Source of the DNA: an uncultured Rubrobacteraceae bacterium
GTDB lineage: Bacteria; Actinomycetota; Rubrobacteria; Rubrobacterales; Rubrobacteraceae
Assembly (NCBI GenBank): GCA_902806105.1
Contig: CADCVI010000209.1
Coordinates: forward strand, 1 to 22,149
Reading direction: 5' to 3'
Length of the DNA stretch: 22,149 nt
Shown piece by piece: positions 7,042 through 15,000 of the stretch; within the stretch, counting starts at the first letter, position 1; each line of letters starts with the position of its first letter. The notes under the pieces are model-generated. The model was given only the letters and a program-made list of their open reading frames with translations. It had not been told where the DNA came from and searched no databases. The position numbers and the translations under genes were made by a program.

Positions 7042-7810
7042 GCTCTCCTCCTTCGATGCGTTCCGCGGTCCTTCTCCCGCCGGCGTCCTCTATCCTACGG
7101 GAAACGACCTCCTCGACCTCCCCGGGGTCGTCGACCGTCCAGCGCGGGTCCAGAAGCTCTTTACCCACAAACGCGGGCCCGGTCAGCCGGGTCGGCACGG
7201 CGACGACCCTCATGCCGGCCGCCACCGCCGCCCCGACACCGGCCGGCGAGTCTTCTATGACCAGAACCTCCTCCGGCGGCACGCCCAGCTTCTCCGCGAC
7301 GAGCAGGTCTATCTCGGGGTCGGGCTTGCCGCGCTCCACGTCCTCCATCGTCGCGACCACGTCGAAGGCATTCTCGAGGCCGAGCACGGAGAGGACGCGC
7401 TCGACCTGCTCGCGGTGGGACATGGTGGCGCACCCCGTCGGGTAGCCCTCCCGCCGCATCTTCAGCAGCAGCTCTATGTTGCGCGGGTAGCGCTTCTCGA
7501 GCAGAAGCTCCGCATCCCCTAGGAGCGTCTCGTAGATCACGCGCCGTATCCTGACGAGCGCCTGCCACGGCTGCTCCTCGAAATCTGCCATGCGCTGGCG
7601 GAGCGCCTCCTCGAGCCCGAAGCGCTCTATCAGCGTCTCGGCGACGACCCGGCGCGAGTGGCCGACGAGGTCGCTGCCGTAGAAGGCAACGACCTCGTCT
7701 TCCCGTACCTCGGGCCTCAGCTCCACGACGGAGCGGGCGTGGGAGAGTGCTTTCAGCTCCTCCGTCTCGACCAGGGTGCCGTCGAGATCGAAGATCACGG
7801 CGGAGATCAT
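7034..7810 (-). CDS. HAD-IA hydrolase, beta-phosphoglucomutase-like
   Basis: This 258-residue protein begins MISAVIFDLDGTLVETEELK, with Asp8 and Asp10 as the HAD catalytic pair. A helical cap follows, then ATMSHREQVERVL (128-140), the Lys motif RGKPDPE (160-166) and VIEDSPAGVGAAVAAGM (184-200). The motif set fits the beta-phosphoglucomutase/phosphatase group. With a GH65 phosphorylase two genes downstream, conversion of beta-glucose 1-phosphate to glucose 6-phosphate is the simplest role, but a sugar-phosphate phosphatase is possible. Its position before otsB and GH65 matches the N-terminal HAD domain of the mycobacterial OtsB1 fusion. ATG 7810 is 24 nt downstream of the glpD stop, with only a weak AAAGG ribosome-binding site. 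Confidence 0.85.
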   Translation of the reverse strand: MISAVIFDLDGTLVETEELKALSHARSVVELRPEVREDEVVAFYGSDLVGHSRRVVAETLIERFGLEEALRQRMADFEEQPWQALVRIRRVIYETLLGDAELLLEKRYPRNIELLLKMRREGYPTGCATMSHREQVERVLSVLGLENAFDVVATMEDVERGKPDPEIDLLVAEKLGVPPEEVLVIEDSPAGVGAAVAAGMRVVAVPTRLTGPAFVGKELLDPRWTVDDPGEVEEVVSRRIEDAGGRRTAERIEGGELG

Positions 7811-7834
7811 GGCCGGCCTTTCGAGGGCTCCATT

Positions 7835-9565
7835 CTAGGCCCGCGCCGATTCGCGCTCGCGGAACCGCTTCGGGGTGTAGCGCTCGATCCACTCGCGGTA
7901 CTGGCGAACCTCGCGCTCGGCCCGCTCCCTGTCCCAGCCGAGGTGCTTGACCCCGACCTCCGCCGCGGCATCGGCGACGTCGAGGGCGACGTCGGGACCG
8001 TACCCGGCCATCGTACGCCTGAGCAAGACGTCCGAGAGCGTCTGGGCCATCTCCTCGCGGAAGGCCCAGATGACCTCGGCCCCGATCAGGGCGGTCTCCA
8101 CGCTCACGTTGGGGGAGAGCGGTGTTGCGAGCTCCGGATCGTCCCCGGCTACCCGCAATACCTCGGCCGCTCGCACGCCGTAGAGCTTGAGGAGCCGCTC
8201 GGCGAGCACCTCGGGGATGTCTGTCGCGGCCTTGAAGCCCGCGGCGTAAGCCGCGAAGTCCGTGGTCGCGCCGCCCGGCAGCGGGACCTTGCGCGACGTG
8301 CTCTTCGGGCCCTTCCGGCCGAGCTTCTTGAAGACGGCGTCCGTCGTCTGGCGGCTCAGGTTCAGATAGGTCGTCAGCTTGCCGCCGATGATGGAGATCA
8401 GGCCGCCGACCTGCGGCATCTCGGTCATGTCGGTCTTCACCTTGCCGCCGGCCGCGGACTCACCCGCGGCGTGGTCGTAGACGACGTGGCTGCGGGTGAC
8501 GCCGCCCTCGGACCCTTCGGGGTTGTAGGGCAGGGGGCGCACGCCGGAGTAGGTGAATAGGACGTCGTCGCGGGTGAGGTTCGCCGACGGGATCACGTAG
8601 TTCGTCTCGTCGAGGAGGTACTGGATCTCGTCCTCCGTCGCGGAGACGTAGTCGAGGTTCCCGTCGTAGCGCAGATCGGTCGTCCCGATGAGGTAGCGCC
8701 CGTTCCACGGCACTATAAAGTACGGCCTCCCGTCCTTGCGCGCCTCGATGTACAGCGCCTCGCCCTTCGGTGCCCCCGGGAACGGGTCCACTATGAGGTG
8801 GCTGCCCTTGGTCCCGCCCATGAAGCGCCCGGCGTTCGCGGCGTTGCCGGGGCTTTGCAGGTCCGCGAGGACCTCGTCCACCCAGGGACCGGCGACGTTG
8901 ACGGTGACAGGGGCGCGAACGGTGTAGCTCTGCCCCCCGTTCAGCACGTCGCGGAACTCGACGCCCTTGACCTCGTTGCCCTCCATCAGCAGGCGCTCGA
9001 CGTTCGCGTAGGTGACCACCGTGGCGCCGTGGTCGCGAGCGGAGATCGCGCTCTCGACGGCGATCCTCTCGGCGTACTCGACCTGGGCGTCGTAGTAGAA
9101 GGCGGCGGCCTTCAGGCCGTCTGGGTTGAGGCCGGGCTCGCGCTCGCGGGCCTTCTCGCGGTTGAACATCTTGTGGTTGGCCATGCTCTTGTCGTAGGAG
9201 AGGACGTCGTAGAGGGTCATGCCGAGCCGGACCAGGAGCGGGCCACGCTTGCTCCGGTCGTAGATCGGGACCATGAAGCCCAGAGGATGCACGAGGTGCG
9301 GGGCTACGTGGAGGATCGCCTCCCTGTCCCTCAGGGATTCCCTCACCAGCGCGAACTCGTAGTGCTCCAGGTAGCGCAGGCCGCCGTGGATCAGGCGGGT
9401 CGCCCACTGCGTCGTCCCGCTGGAGAGGTCGCCCTTGTCCAGCAGCAGCACGCGCAGGCCGCGCATCGCGCCGTCGCGAGCGATGCCCGCGCCGTTTATG
9501 CCCGCGCCGATCACGATCATGTCGAACTTCCTGGTTTCTATGTCCTGCGGTATGCGTGCGCTCAT
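7835..9565 (-). CDS. glpD: FAD-dependent glycerol-3-phosphate dehydrogenase (GlpD family)
   Basis: This 576-residue protein has an N-terminal FAD-binding Rossmann motif, MIVIGAGINGAGIARDGAMR (16-35). It is followed by RLIHGGLRYLEHYEFALVRE (57-76) and APHLVHPLGFMVPIY. The middle carries PWVDEV, KGSHLIVDP, FIVPWNGRYLIGTTDLRYDG and SIIGGKLTTYLNLSR, all typical of GlpD. The C-terminal DAO_C domain follows. GlpD oxidises glycerol 3-phosphate to dihydroxyacetone phosphate and passes electrons to quinone at the membrane. EryB, which acts on erythritol phosphate, is in the same family, so a different polyol phosphate cannot be excluded. ATG 9565 has GGGAAGG upstream and lies 2 nt after the gpsA stop, indicating tight coupling. 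Confidence 0.9.
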   Translation of the reverse strand: MSARIPQDIETRKFDMIVIGAGINGAGIARDGAMRGLRVLLLDKGDLSSGTTQWATRLIHGGLRYLEHYEFALVRESLRDREAILHVAPHLVHPLGFMVPIYDRSKRGPLLVRLGMTLYDVLSYDKSMANHKMFNREKAREREPGLNPDGLKAAAFYYDAQVEYAERIAVESAISARDHGATVVTYANVERLLMEGNEVKGVEFRDVLNGGQSYTVRAPVTVNVAGPWVDEVLADLQSPGNAANAGRFMGGTKGSHLIVDPFPGAPKGEALYIEARKDGRPYFIVPWNGRYLIGTTDLRYDGNLDYVSATEDEIQYLLDETNYVIPSANLTRDDVLFTYSGVRPLPYNPEGSEGGVTRSHVVYDHAAGESAAGGKVKTDMTEMPQVGGLISIIGGKLTTYLNLSRQTTDAVFKKLGRKGPKSTSRKVPLPGGATTDFAAYAAGFKAATDIPEVLAERLLKLYGVRAAEVLRVAGDDPELATPLSPNVSVETALIGAEVIWAFREEMAQTLSDVLLRRTMAGYGPDVALDVADAAAEVGVKHLGWDRERAEREVRQYREWIERYTPKRFRERESARA

Positions 9566-9567
9566 CT

Positions 9568-10650
9568 CTATACCTTCCCTGCTCTCTGTATAGGTTCGCC
9601 CCCGAAGAACTCCTCCCAGGGCATGTTCACGGGCGCGTCGTTGGCGACGACGTCGTAGAGGTGACGCATGAGCGGGAAATCCCCCGCCCCGACGATCCCG
9701 CGCTCGGCGAGCTTGGGCAGCGCGCCCCCGATGACCCGGATCGCCGCCACCCCCTCGAGCGTCACGCCCTTCATCTTCTCGTTCTGCACCTCCGAGAACG
9801 GCACCCCAGCCGCAGCGAAGCGCCCCGCCTTGACGTTGCGCCCGCCCATGGTGGTTACGAACATGTCCCCGACCCCGGGTAGCTCGTACGGCGTCTCGGG
9901 CCGTCCCCCCAGAAGCTCCACCCACTGCGCGAGCTCGCGCGTCGCCTGCCCGAAGAGCGCGGCCCCGTAGTTGTAGCGGCGGTACTTCGCCTCCGACTCG
10001 CCCTCCTTGTCCAGCAAGCCGTCCATGAAACCGCCACCGAAGGCGTAGCAATTCTTCACCGCAGCGCACACCTCGCACCCCACAAAATCGGTGCTCGTCC
10101 ACACGTGATAGTAATCGGTGCGGAACGTCGCGGCGAGCTTTTCTATTACACCGGGGTCGCGGCCCGTGAAGGTGACGCACGTGTCGTGGCGCACCGCCAC
10201 CTCACCCGCGATGGCGGGGCCGGTGATCGCGGACCATGAGACCCCGTCCCTCACCTCCTGCGGAACCCCTTCGGCCAGCACGTCCGGCAGGATCTTCAGG
10301 TCGCCGTTCTCGGCGGCCTCCATGCCCTTCGTCACGGCGATGACCATCATCCCCGGCTTCAAGAGCGACGCGAACTGCTCGCCCGCCCAGCGGACCCCGA
10401 AGGAGTTGACCCCGCTCATGGCGATCTCCGCCCCGTCGAACGCCTCCCCGGCCTCCTCCAACTGGTAAGCACGCACCCCCTCGGGGAGCTTCAGGCCCAG
10501 GCCGGGGTGGACGCCGGTCTCCTTGATGCTGTCGATGATCTCGCGGTCGAGGTGGGTGCCGACCAGGCGTACCTCGTGGCCGTTGTCCGTCAACGGCCAC
10601 GCCAGAGCCGTCGCCATTATCCCCGAGCCCAGTACGGTTACCGTAGTCAA
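9568..10650 (-). CDS. gpsA: NAD(P)-dependent glycerol-3-phosphate dehydrogenase homologue, divergent GpsA
   Basis: This 360-residue protein starts with the Rossmann motif TVTVLGSGIMATALAW (3-18), where classical GpsA has GSWGTA. Further landmarks are VTKGME (106-111), ITGPAIAGEVA (142-152, usually GPS-type), CAAVKNCYAFGGGFMDGL (195-212, with catalytic Lys199) and GVGDMFVTTMGGRNVKAG (259-276). It therefore has the GpsA architecture with several family-signature changes and a somewhat longer C-terminus than the usual 330-340 residues. The usual reaction interconverts DHAP and sn-glycerol 3-phosphate. I chose TTG 10650 because GGGGGGAG lies 7 nt upstream and the Rossmann strand starts at once; ATG 10680 is a weaker in-frame alternative. 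It sits between an FGGY kinase and glpD. Confidence 0.82.
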   Translation of the reverse strand: MTTVTVLGSGIMATALAWPLTDNGHEVRLVGTHLDREIIDSIKETGVHPGLGLKLPEGVRAYQLEEAGEAFDGAEIAMSGVNSFGVRWAGEQFASLLKPGMMVIAVTKGMEAAENGDLKILPDVLAEGVPQEVRDGVSWSAITGPAIAGEVAVRHDTCVTFTGRDPGVIEKLAATFRTDYYHVWTSTDFVGCEVCAAVKNCYAFGGGFMDGLLDKEGESEAKYRRYNYGAALFGQATRELAQWVELLGGRPETPYELPGVGDMFVTTMGGRNVKAGRFAAAGVPFSEVQNEKMKGVTLEGVAAIRVIGGALPKLAERGIVGAGDFPLMRHLYDVVANDAPVNMPWEEFFGGEPIQRAGKV

Positions 10651-10765
10651 GTTAGCTCTCCCCCCGTTGTGCTGAAACATGCCTCGCGACCCACCCGAAA
10701 TACAACTCCCACGCAAGCTCCTTCCTCACAGCTGTCCTGATATTCCCAGCCTCCAACCGTACGGA

Positions 10766-12340
10766 TCACGCTCCCTCCGTAACGGTCTTGGCGCCTCTGG
10801 CTTCGTGCCCGACCACCTCGTGCATCAGATCCCTCATCGCCGGATAAGTCTCGATGTAGCGGTCCACGTAGAACTTGTAGGCCTCGTGGGCGTCGGGGTT
10901 CGGCTCGATGGTGTCCTCCGTGTGCACCATGTTCTCGGCGGCCGTCTGCAAATCCGGGTAGATACCGGCGCCTACGGCGGCCATCATCGCCGAGCCGAGA
11001 ACCGGGCCCTCGCTCACCCGGGTCAGGGAGATGGGCACGTTGGAGACGTCGGCGTGCATCTGCATCCACAGCTTGCTCTTCGTCGGACCACCCGAGACGA
11101 CGCTCGATCTAGGTTCGAAGTCGTGGCCGCGCATGGTGCGGAAGATGTGCTCGGTGCCGTAGCAGATCCCCTCGATGATCGCGCGGAAGACATGCGCCTC
11201 GGTGTGGCCCAAAGAGAGGCCCCACATCATGCCGCGCACCAGCGGGTCCGTGTGGGGCGTGCGATTCCCCTGGAAGTAGTCTATGACCACGAGGCCGTCG
11301 GAGCCGACGGGGATGTTTTCCGCCATCTCGTTGAGGATGGCGTAGGGGTCCTCGCCCCGCTTCTCCGCCTCCTCGTTGGCCTTCCTTGCAAACTGGTTTT
11401 TGAACCAGGCGACGACGGAGCCGGTGGAGGCCTGCCCGGCCTCGATGGTGTACTGGCCCGGGATCACGGCGTCCGTGTACGCCCCCCAGAAGCCCCGTCC
11501 GTGGATAGGCGCCGCGAGCTGCCCGAACACCGCGTGCGAAGAGCCGGTGATGAGCGCCGTCTTGCCGGGCTCCGTCATCCCGAGGCCTATGGCCCCAGAG
11601 TACCCGTCCATGGCCCCCTGAGCCACCGGCGTGCCGGCTTTCAGGCCGAGCTCTTCCGCCACCTCTCCCCGCAGCCCTCCCACCACGACGCCCAGATCCA
11701 GCACCGGATCAGGAAACTTCTCCAACAAGTCCGGGGCGCCGACGGCCTCGTAGAGGCTCTCCGGCCAGCCGCCCGCGTCGCGGTCGTAGTGGTACTTCCC
11801 GCTGACGATGTTGATGGAACTGGCCCATTCGCCGGTGAGGCGATTTACCAACCAGTCCTGACAATCGCAGACGTGCCTGGCTTTCTCGTAGGTCTCGGGC
11901 TCTCGCTCCTTGAGCCAGAGTGCCTTCGGGAGCCCCCACTCGGCGGAGACCGGGCCATATCCGTTATATTTCAGCGCCGGGTCGCCGGTCTCGCTCACGC
12001 GTTCGGCCTGGTCGGAGGCGCGCACGTCCATCCACATGATCGCCGGCCTCAGGTGCCGATCCCGCGCGTCCACCGCCACGACCGTGGAACTCGTGGTGTC
12101 CACGGAGATGCCGGCTATCTCATCGGGGGAGAGCCCGCTCCCCTCCATCGCCCCCTTAGACGCCCCCACCAGCGCCGTCCACCACTCGTCCGGGTCCTGC
12201 TCCGCCCACCCGCTCCTCGGGTAGCGCGTCCCCCACTCCACCGCCCGGAAGACCACCGGCGTCCCCTCGCGGTCGAAGATGCCGACCCTCGCCCCCCCGG
12301 TCCCGAAGTCGATCCCCAACAGATACGGTCCCTCAGCCAT
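10766..12340 (-). CDS. FGGY-family carbohydrate kinase, substrate uncertain (ribulokinase-like)
   Basis: This 524-residue kinase shows the ASKHA/FGGY fold. The first phosphate loop is YLLGIDFGTGGARVGIFD (6-23), followed by GISVDTTSSTVVAVD (77-91) and PAIMWMDVRASDQAERV (99-115). Next come EWGLPKALWLKEREPETY and CDCQDWLVNRLTGEW, and the catalytic Asp245 is in QGAMDGYSGAIG (241-252). Later motifs are ALITGSSHAVFG and SVVSGGPTKSKLWMQ. The IMWMDVRA and ...GNRTPHTDPLVRGMMWGLSL segments look closer to ribulokinase-type members than to glycerol kinase. Candidate substrates are D-ribulose, L-ribulose, xylulose or a polyol. ATG 12340 has a good GGGAAGGGAA site. Neighbours gpsA and glpD raise the possibility of a polyol kinase. 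Confidence 0.88.
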   Translation of the reverse strand: MAEGPYLLGIDFGTGGARVGIFDREGTPVVFRAVEWGTRYPRSGWAEQDPDEWWTALVGASKGAMEGSGLSPDEIAGISVDTTSSTVVAVDARDRHLRPAIMWMDVRASDQAERVSETGDPALKYNGYGPVSAEWGLPKALWLKEREPETYEKARHVCDCQDWLVNRLTGEWASSINIVSGKYHYDRDAGGWPESLYEAVGAPDLLEKFPDPVLDLGVVVGGLRGEVAEELGLKAGTPVAQGAMDGYSGAIGLGMTEPGKTALITGSSHAVFGQLAAPIHGRGFWGAYTDAVIPGQYTIEAGQASTGSVVAWFKNQFARKANEEAEKRGEDPYAILNEMAENIPVGSDGLVVIDYFQGNRTPHTDPLVRGMMWGLSLGHTEAHVFRAIIEGICYGTEHIFRTMRGHDFEPRSSVVSGGPTKSKLWMQMHADVSNVPISLTRVSEGPVLGSAMMAAVGAGIYPDLQTAAENMVHTEDTIEPNPDAHEAYKFYVDRYIETYPAMRDLMHEVVGHEARGAKTVTEGA

Positions 12341-12360
12341 GATTCCCTTCCCTTTCCCCT

Positions 12361-12378
12361 GCCCGTGAGATCACGGGC
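12361..12378. terminator. Small hairpin between pgi and the FGGY kinase
   Basis: GCCCGTG (12361-12367) and CACGGGC (12372-12378) pair perfectly around the loop AGAT, about 20 nt before the kinase start. There is no T-tract, so it may act on the kinase leader rather than as a true terminator. Confidence 0.3.
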
Positions 12379-12458
12379 CTCGTTGCGGCCTACGGCACAT
12401 CAGATCTACATCCGAATGCCCCCTCCTTCCCCGTACCCGCCCCCGAAGACGACGCGGC

Positions 12459-14159
12459 TCACGAAAGCGCCTCCGCGAGCCGCCTCAGCCCACCGTCCAC
12501 GTCGGAGCCCAGGTCGACGCGGACTACCCTCCGCCCGGCGTCCAGGAGCGCCTGACGGTCGCCGAGGGCCTGCGCCTCCTCCAGGACCCCGAACGTGAGC
12601 GACGACGCGGGCTCGCCCGCCTCGTCCGGTATGTCCGCGTCCCGCCCGTGTCCGGCGGTGATCTGGACGAAGAGCCCGTTCCCGCCGTCCCCCTTGTGCA
12701 GCTGCCCGGTAGAGTGGAGGAAACGCGGCCCGTAACCGAGCGTCGTCGCGACCTTCAGCGCCTCCTTGATGCGGACGCGCAGCTCCTGGAGGGTGGCCGT
12801 CGTCCCTTCGGAGGGCGGGAGATATGCCTGCAAGGCTACGTAATCGCCCGGGCGGGCCTGTCCGAAGAATGATCTCAACGCCTCGTCGACGCTGGCGGCC
12901 CCCTCGGAGGTGTAGACGGACATCTCGCCCTCCACGACCGTGGGCTCGAGCTCGGGCAGCTCGCCCTTCTCGGCGTACTCGGAGATCATGCGCCTCGCCT
13001 GCGTCTTCGCGGACTCCACGTTCGGCTGGTCGAACGGGTTTATGCCGAGCCTCCACCCGGCGACCGCCGTCGCAACCTCCCAGCGCAACATCTCGGCGCC
13101 GAGTTCGTAGGCATCGTCCAGCAGTATCTCCACCACCGGATGCCCGAGGCGCCGCATCTCATCGGGGGAGGGACCGTCCACGCCCTCGCCCTGTAGGCCC
13201 AGGTACACGAAGAGCCTGTCGTCGCCGTAGGAGTCCACAGAGCCCACCGGCTCCTCGTCCACGGGCAGGATGCCAACGCCTTCCTTGCCGGTGCTCTCCG
13301 CGACGAGCTGCTCCACCCACGGGCCGAACGCCGCGAGCGACGGCGAAGTTAGCAGCGTCAGCTTGTCGCGCCCGTGCGCGCGGGCAAGCTCGCCCATCAC
13401 CGCCCCGAGCCAGGCCCCCGGGTTCTCCTGCGGGCCTGTGCTCGCCGCCCTGAGCTCCTGGGCCGCGGCTTTCGCTCCGTCCAGCAGCTTCTGTACGTCG
13501 ACCCCGACAAGCGCCGCCGGGACCTGCCCGAACAGAGAGAGCCCCGAGTAGCGCCCGCCGATGTTCGGGTCGTTGAGGAAGATGGACCTGAAACCGTACT
13601 TTTCGGCGGTGTCTTGCAGGCCGCTGCCCGGGTCCGTGATCGCGACAAAGTGCGAGCTTGCCCGTTCCCCACCCACGGCTTCGGCCACGAGGTTGTAGAA
13701 GTACTTGAAGAACGAGAACGTCTCGACGGTGCCGCCGGATTTGGTCGAGACGACGAACAGCGTCTTCGCCGGGTCGAGGCCGTCGGCGAGGCCGAGGACG
13801 GCCTCGGGGTCCGTGCTATCGAGGACGGCGAGGTCGGGGTAGCCCTCCTGGCGCTTCAGGGCGAGCCCGAAGGTCTCGGGGGCGAGGCTGGAGCCGCCCA
13901 TCCCCAGCAGGACCACGTGCTCTATCCCCTCCCCGCGCACGGCCTCGACGAGATCCATGATCTCGGGGAGCGCCCCCTCCGTCGTCTCTGGACTCCTCAG
14001 CCAGCCCAGGCGATTGGCTATCTCCTCGGGCTCGGGGCCCCAGACTGTGTGGTCGCCCTCCCACATCCGCTCCACGACCCGCTCGTCGCGGAGATCCTTC
14101 AGGGCGTTCTCCACCCCGCCCGCGTAGCCGCCCAGGGAGGCGGCGTCGCTGGAGATCAC
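12459..14159 (-). CDS. pgi: Glucose-6-phosphate isomerase of the transaldolase-Pgi fusion family (free-standing)
   Basis: This 566-residue protein has two SIS domains. Landmarks are VVLLGMGGSSLAPETFGLAL, FVVSTKSGGTVETFSFFKYF, FLNDPNIGGRYSGLSLFGQV, PFDQPNVESAKTQARRMI and the tail FLHSTGQLHKGDGGNGLFVQ. Several of these, especially the last, are typical of the Pgi half of bifunctional transaldolase/Pgi proteins rather than classical Pgi. It would interconvert glucose 6-phosphate and fructose 6-phosphate. Start GTG 14159 lies 1 nt after the stop of the upstream HAD gene. Transaldolase is encoded separately upstream, so the usual fusion is split here. The downstream gap of 118 bp to the kinase contains one short hairpin. 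Confidence 0.9.
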   Translation of the reverse strand: MISSDAASLGGYAGGVENALKDLRDERVVERMWEGDHTVWGPEPEEIANRLGWLRSPETTEGALPEIMDLVEAVRGEGIEHVVLLGMGGSSLAPETFGLALKRQEGYPDLAVLDSTDPEAVLGLADGLDPAKTLFVVSTKSGGTVETFSFFKYFYNLVAEAVGGERASSHFVAITDPGSGLQDTAEKYGFRSIFLNDPNIGGRYSGLSLFGQVPAALVGVDVQKLLDGAKAAAQELRAASTGPQENPGAWLGAVMGELARAHGRDKLTLLTSPSLAAFGPWVEQLVAESTGKEGVGILPVDEEPVGSVDSYGDDRLFVYLGLQGEGVDGPSPDEMRRLGHPVVEILLDDAYELGAEMLRWEVATAVAGWRLGINPFDQPNVESAKTQARRMISEYAEKGELPELEPTVVEGEMSVYTSEGAASVDEALRSFFGQARPGDYVALQAYLPPSEGTTATLQELRVRIKEALKVATTLGYGPRFLHSTGQLHKGDGGNGLFVQITAGHGRDADIPDEAGEPASSLTFGVLEEAQALGDRQALLDAGRRVVRVDLGSDVDGGLRRLAEALS

Positions 14160-14160
14160 G

Positions 14161-14946
14161 CTAAGACACCCTTTCGAGGCGGCCCTGCGCTATACCGTCC
14201 AGGGAGACTTCGTCCAGGCTCGTCACGACGAGGTCCGCGTTCGCCCCGGCCAGCGCCGCCTCGTCGTCGGCGCGCGCGATGCCCAGGGCCGCCATCTCGC
14301 CCGCCTTCGCCGCCTGGATACCGTTGACGGCGTCCTCGATCACGAACGCCTCCTCGGGAGGCGTCCCGATCTCGCGCCCGGCGGCCAGAAAGATCTCCGG
14401 GTGCGGCTTGCCCTGCTCGAAGTCGCGCCCGCTAACGTCCCCGTCGAGGATGTCCAGGAGCGTGTAGCCCGGCCTCAGGAAATCGTAGCTCAGGCCCTCC
14501 CTCTCGGCGAACTCGTCGAGGCGGACGAGCCGCAGGAAGGCGCCCGCGTTCTTGGAAGAAGAGGCCGCCGCTATGAGGACGCCGGCGTCCTTCAGGGCCA
14601 TCACGAAGCGGAGGGCGTCGGGGTACTCCTTGAAGTCCTTCGCCTCGATCAGCTCCACGATCATCGCCTGCTTGCGGTCGCCGTACTCCTTGGCGCGCTC
14701 CTCGGCGTCCGGAACCCCGAAGTACTCCAGTGCTGCCTGGGCACCCTTGAAGCGCGGCTTGCCGCTCATCTCGCTCTGGTAGACCTGCGGGGTAAAGGCG
14801 TCCGGCGACCACGAGGTCTGGTCCCGTATATCGCTCCAGTCGCCCTCCATCAACTCCCGCAGACCCTCGCGCCACGCCTTCTCGTGCGGCGAGTCGACCA
14901 GCACCCCGTCGACGTCGAAGATAGCCCCCCGAAAACCTGTTGCCAC
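14161..14946 (-). CDS. HAD-IA hydrolase, beta-phosphoglucomutase-like, between tal and pgi
   Basis: This 261-residue protein opens FRGAIFDVDGVLVDSPHEKAW, with Asp11 and Asp13 as the catalytic pair. It continues with SGKPRFKGAQAALEYFG (61-77), IAAASSSKNAGAFLRLV (125-141), EQGKPHPEIFLAA (178-189) and FVIEDAVNGIQAAKAG (201-216). The DVDGVLVDSPHEKAW start and the PRFKG segment fit the beta-PGM group. It could isomerise beta-glucose 1-phosphate or remove phosphate from a sugar-phosphate side product. The GTG start at 14946 has GGAG about 8 nt upstream. It runs into pgi with a 1-nt gap and follows tal by 54 nt, so it is part of a tal-HAD-pgi unit. Confidence 0.85.
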   Translation of the reverse strand: MATGFRGAIFDVDGVLVDSPHEKAWREGLRELMEGDWSDIRDQTSWSPDAFTPQVYQSEMSGKPRFKGAQAALEYFGVPDAEERAKEYGDRKQAMIVELIEAKDFKEYPDALRFVMALKDAGVLIAAASSSKNAGAFLRLVRLDEFAEREGLSYDFLRPGYTLLDILDGDVSGRDFEQGKPHPEIFLAAGREIGTPPEEAFVIEDAVNGIQAAKAGEMAALGIARADDEAALAGANADLVVTSLDEVSLDGIAQGRLERVS

Positions 14947-15000
14947 CCTTTTCTCCCTTCCCTCGAAGAACCGGAACCGAAAACTACCCCTTGCGCCGGA

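Noticed and set aside
12406..12462. 18-residue GTG ORF overlapping the pgi stop (GTGA)
   Set aside because: Too short and glycine-rich, with no sign of conservation. One overlap alone is weak evidence, unlike the double overlap at 18810-19064.
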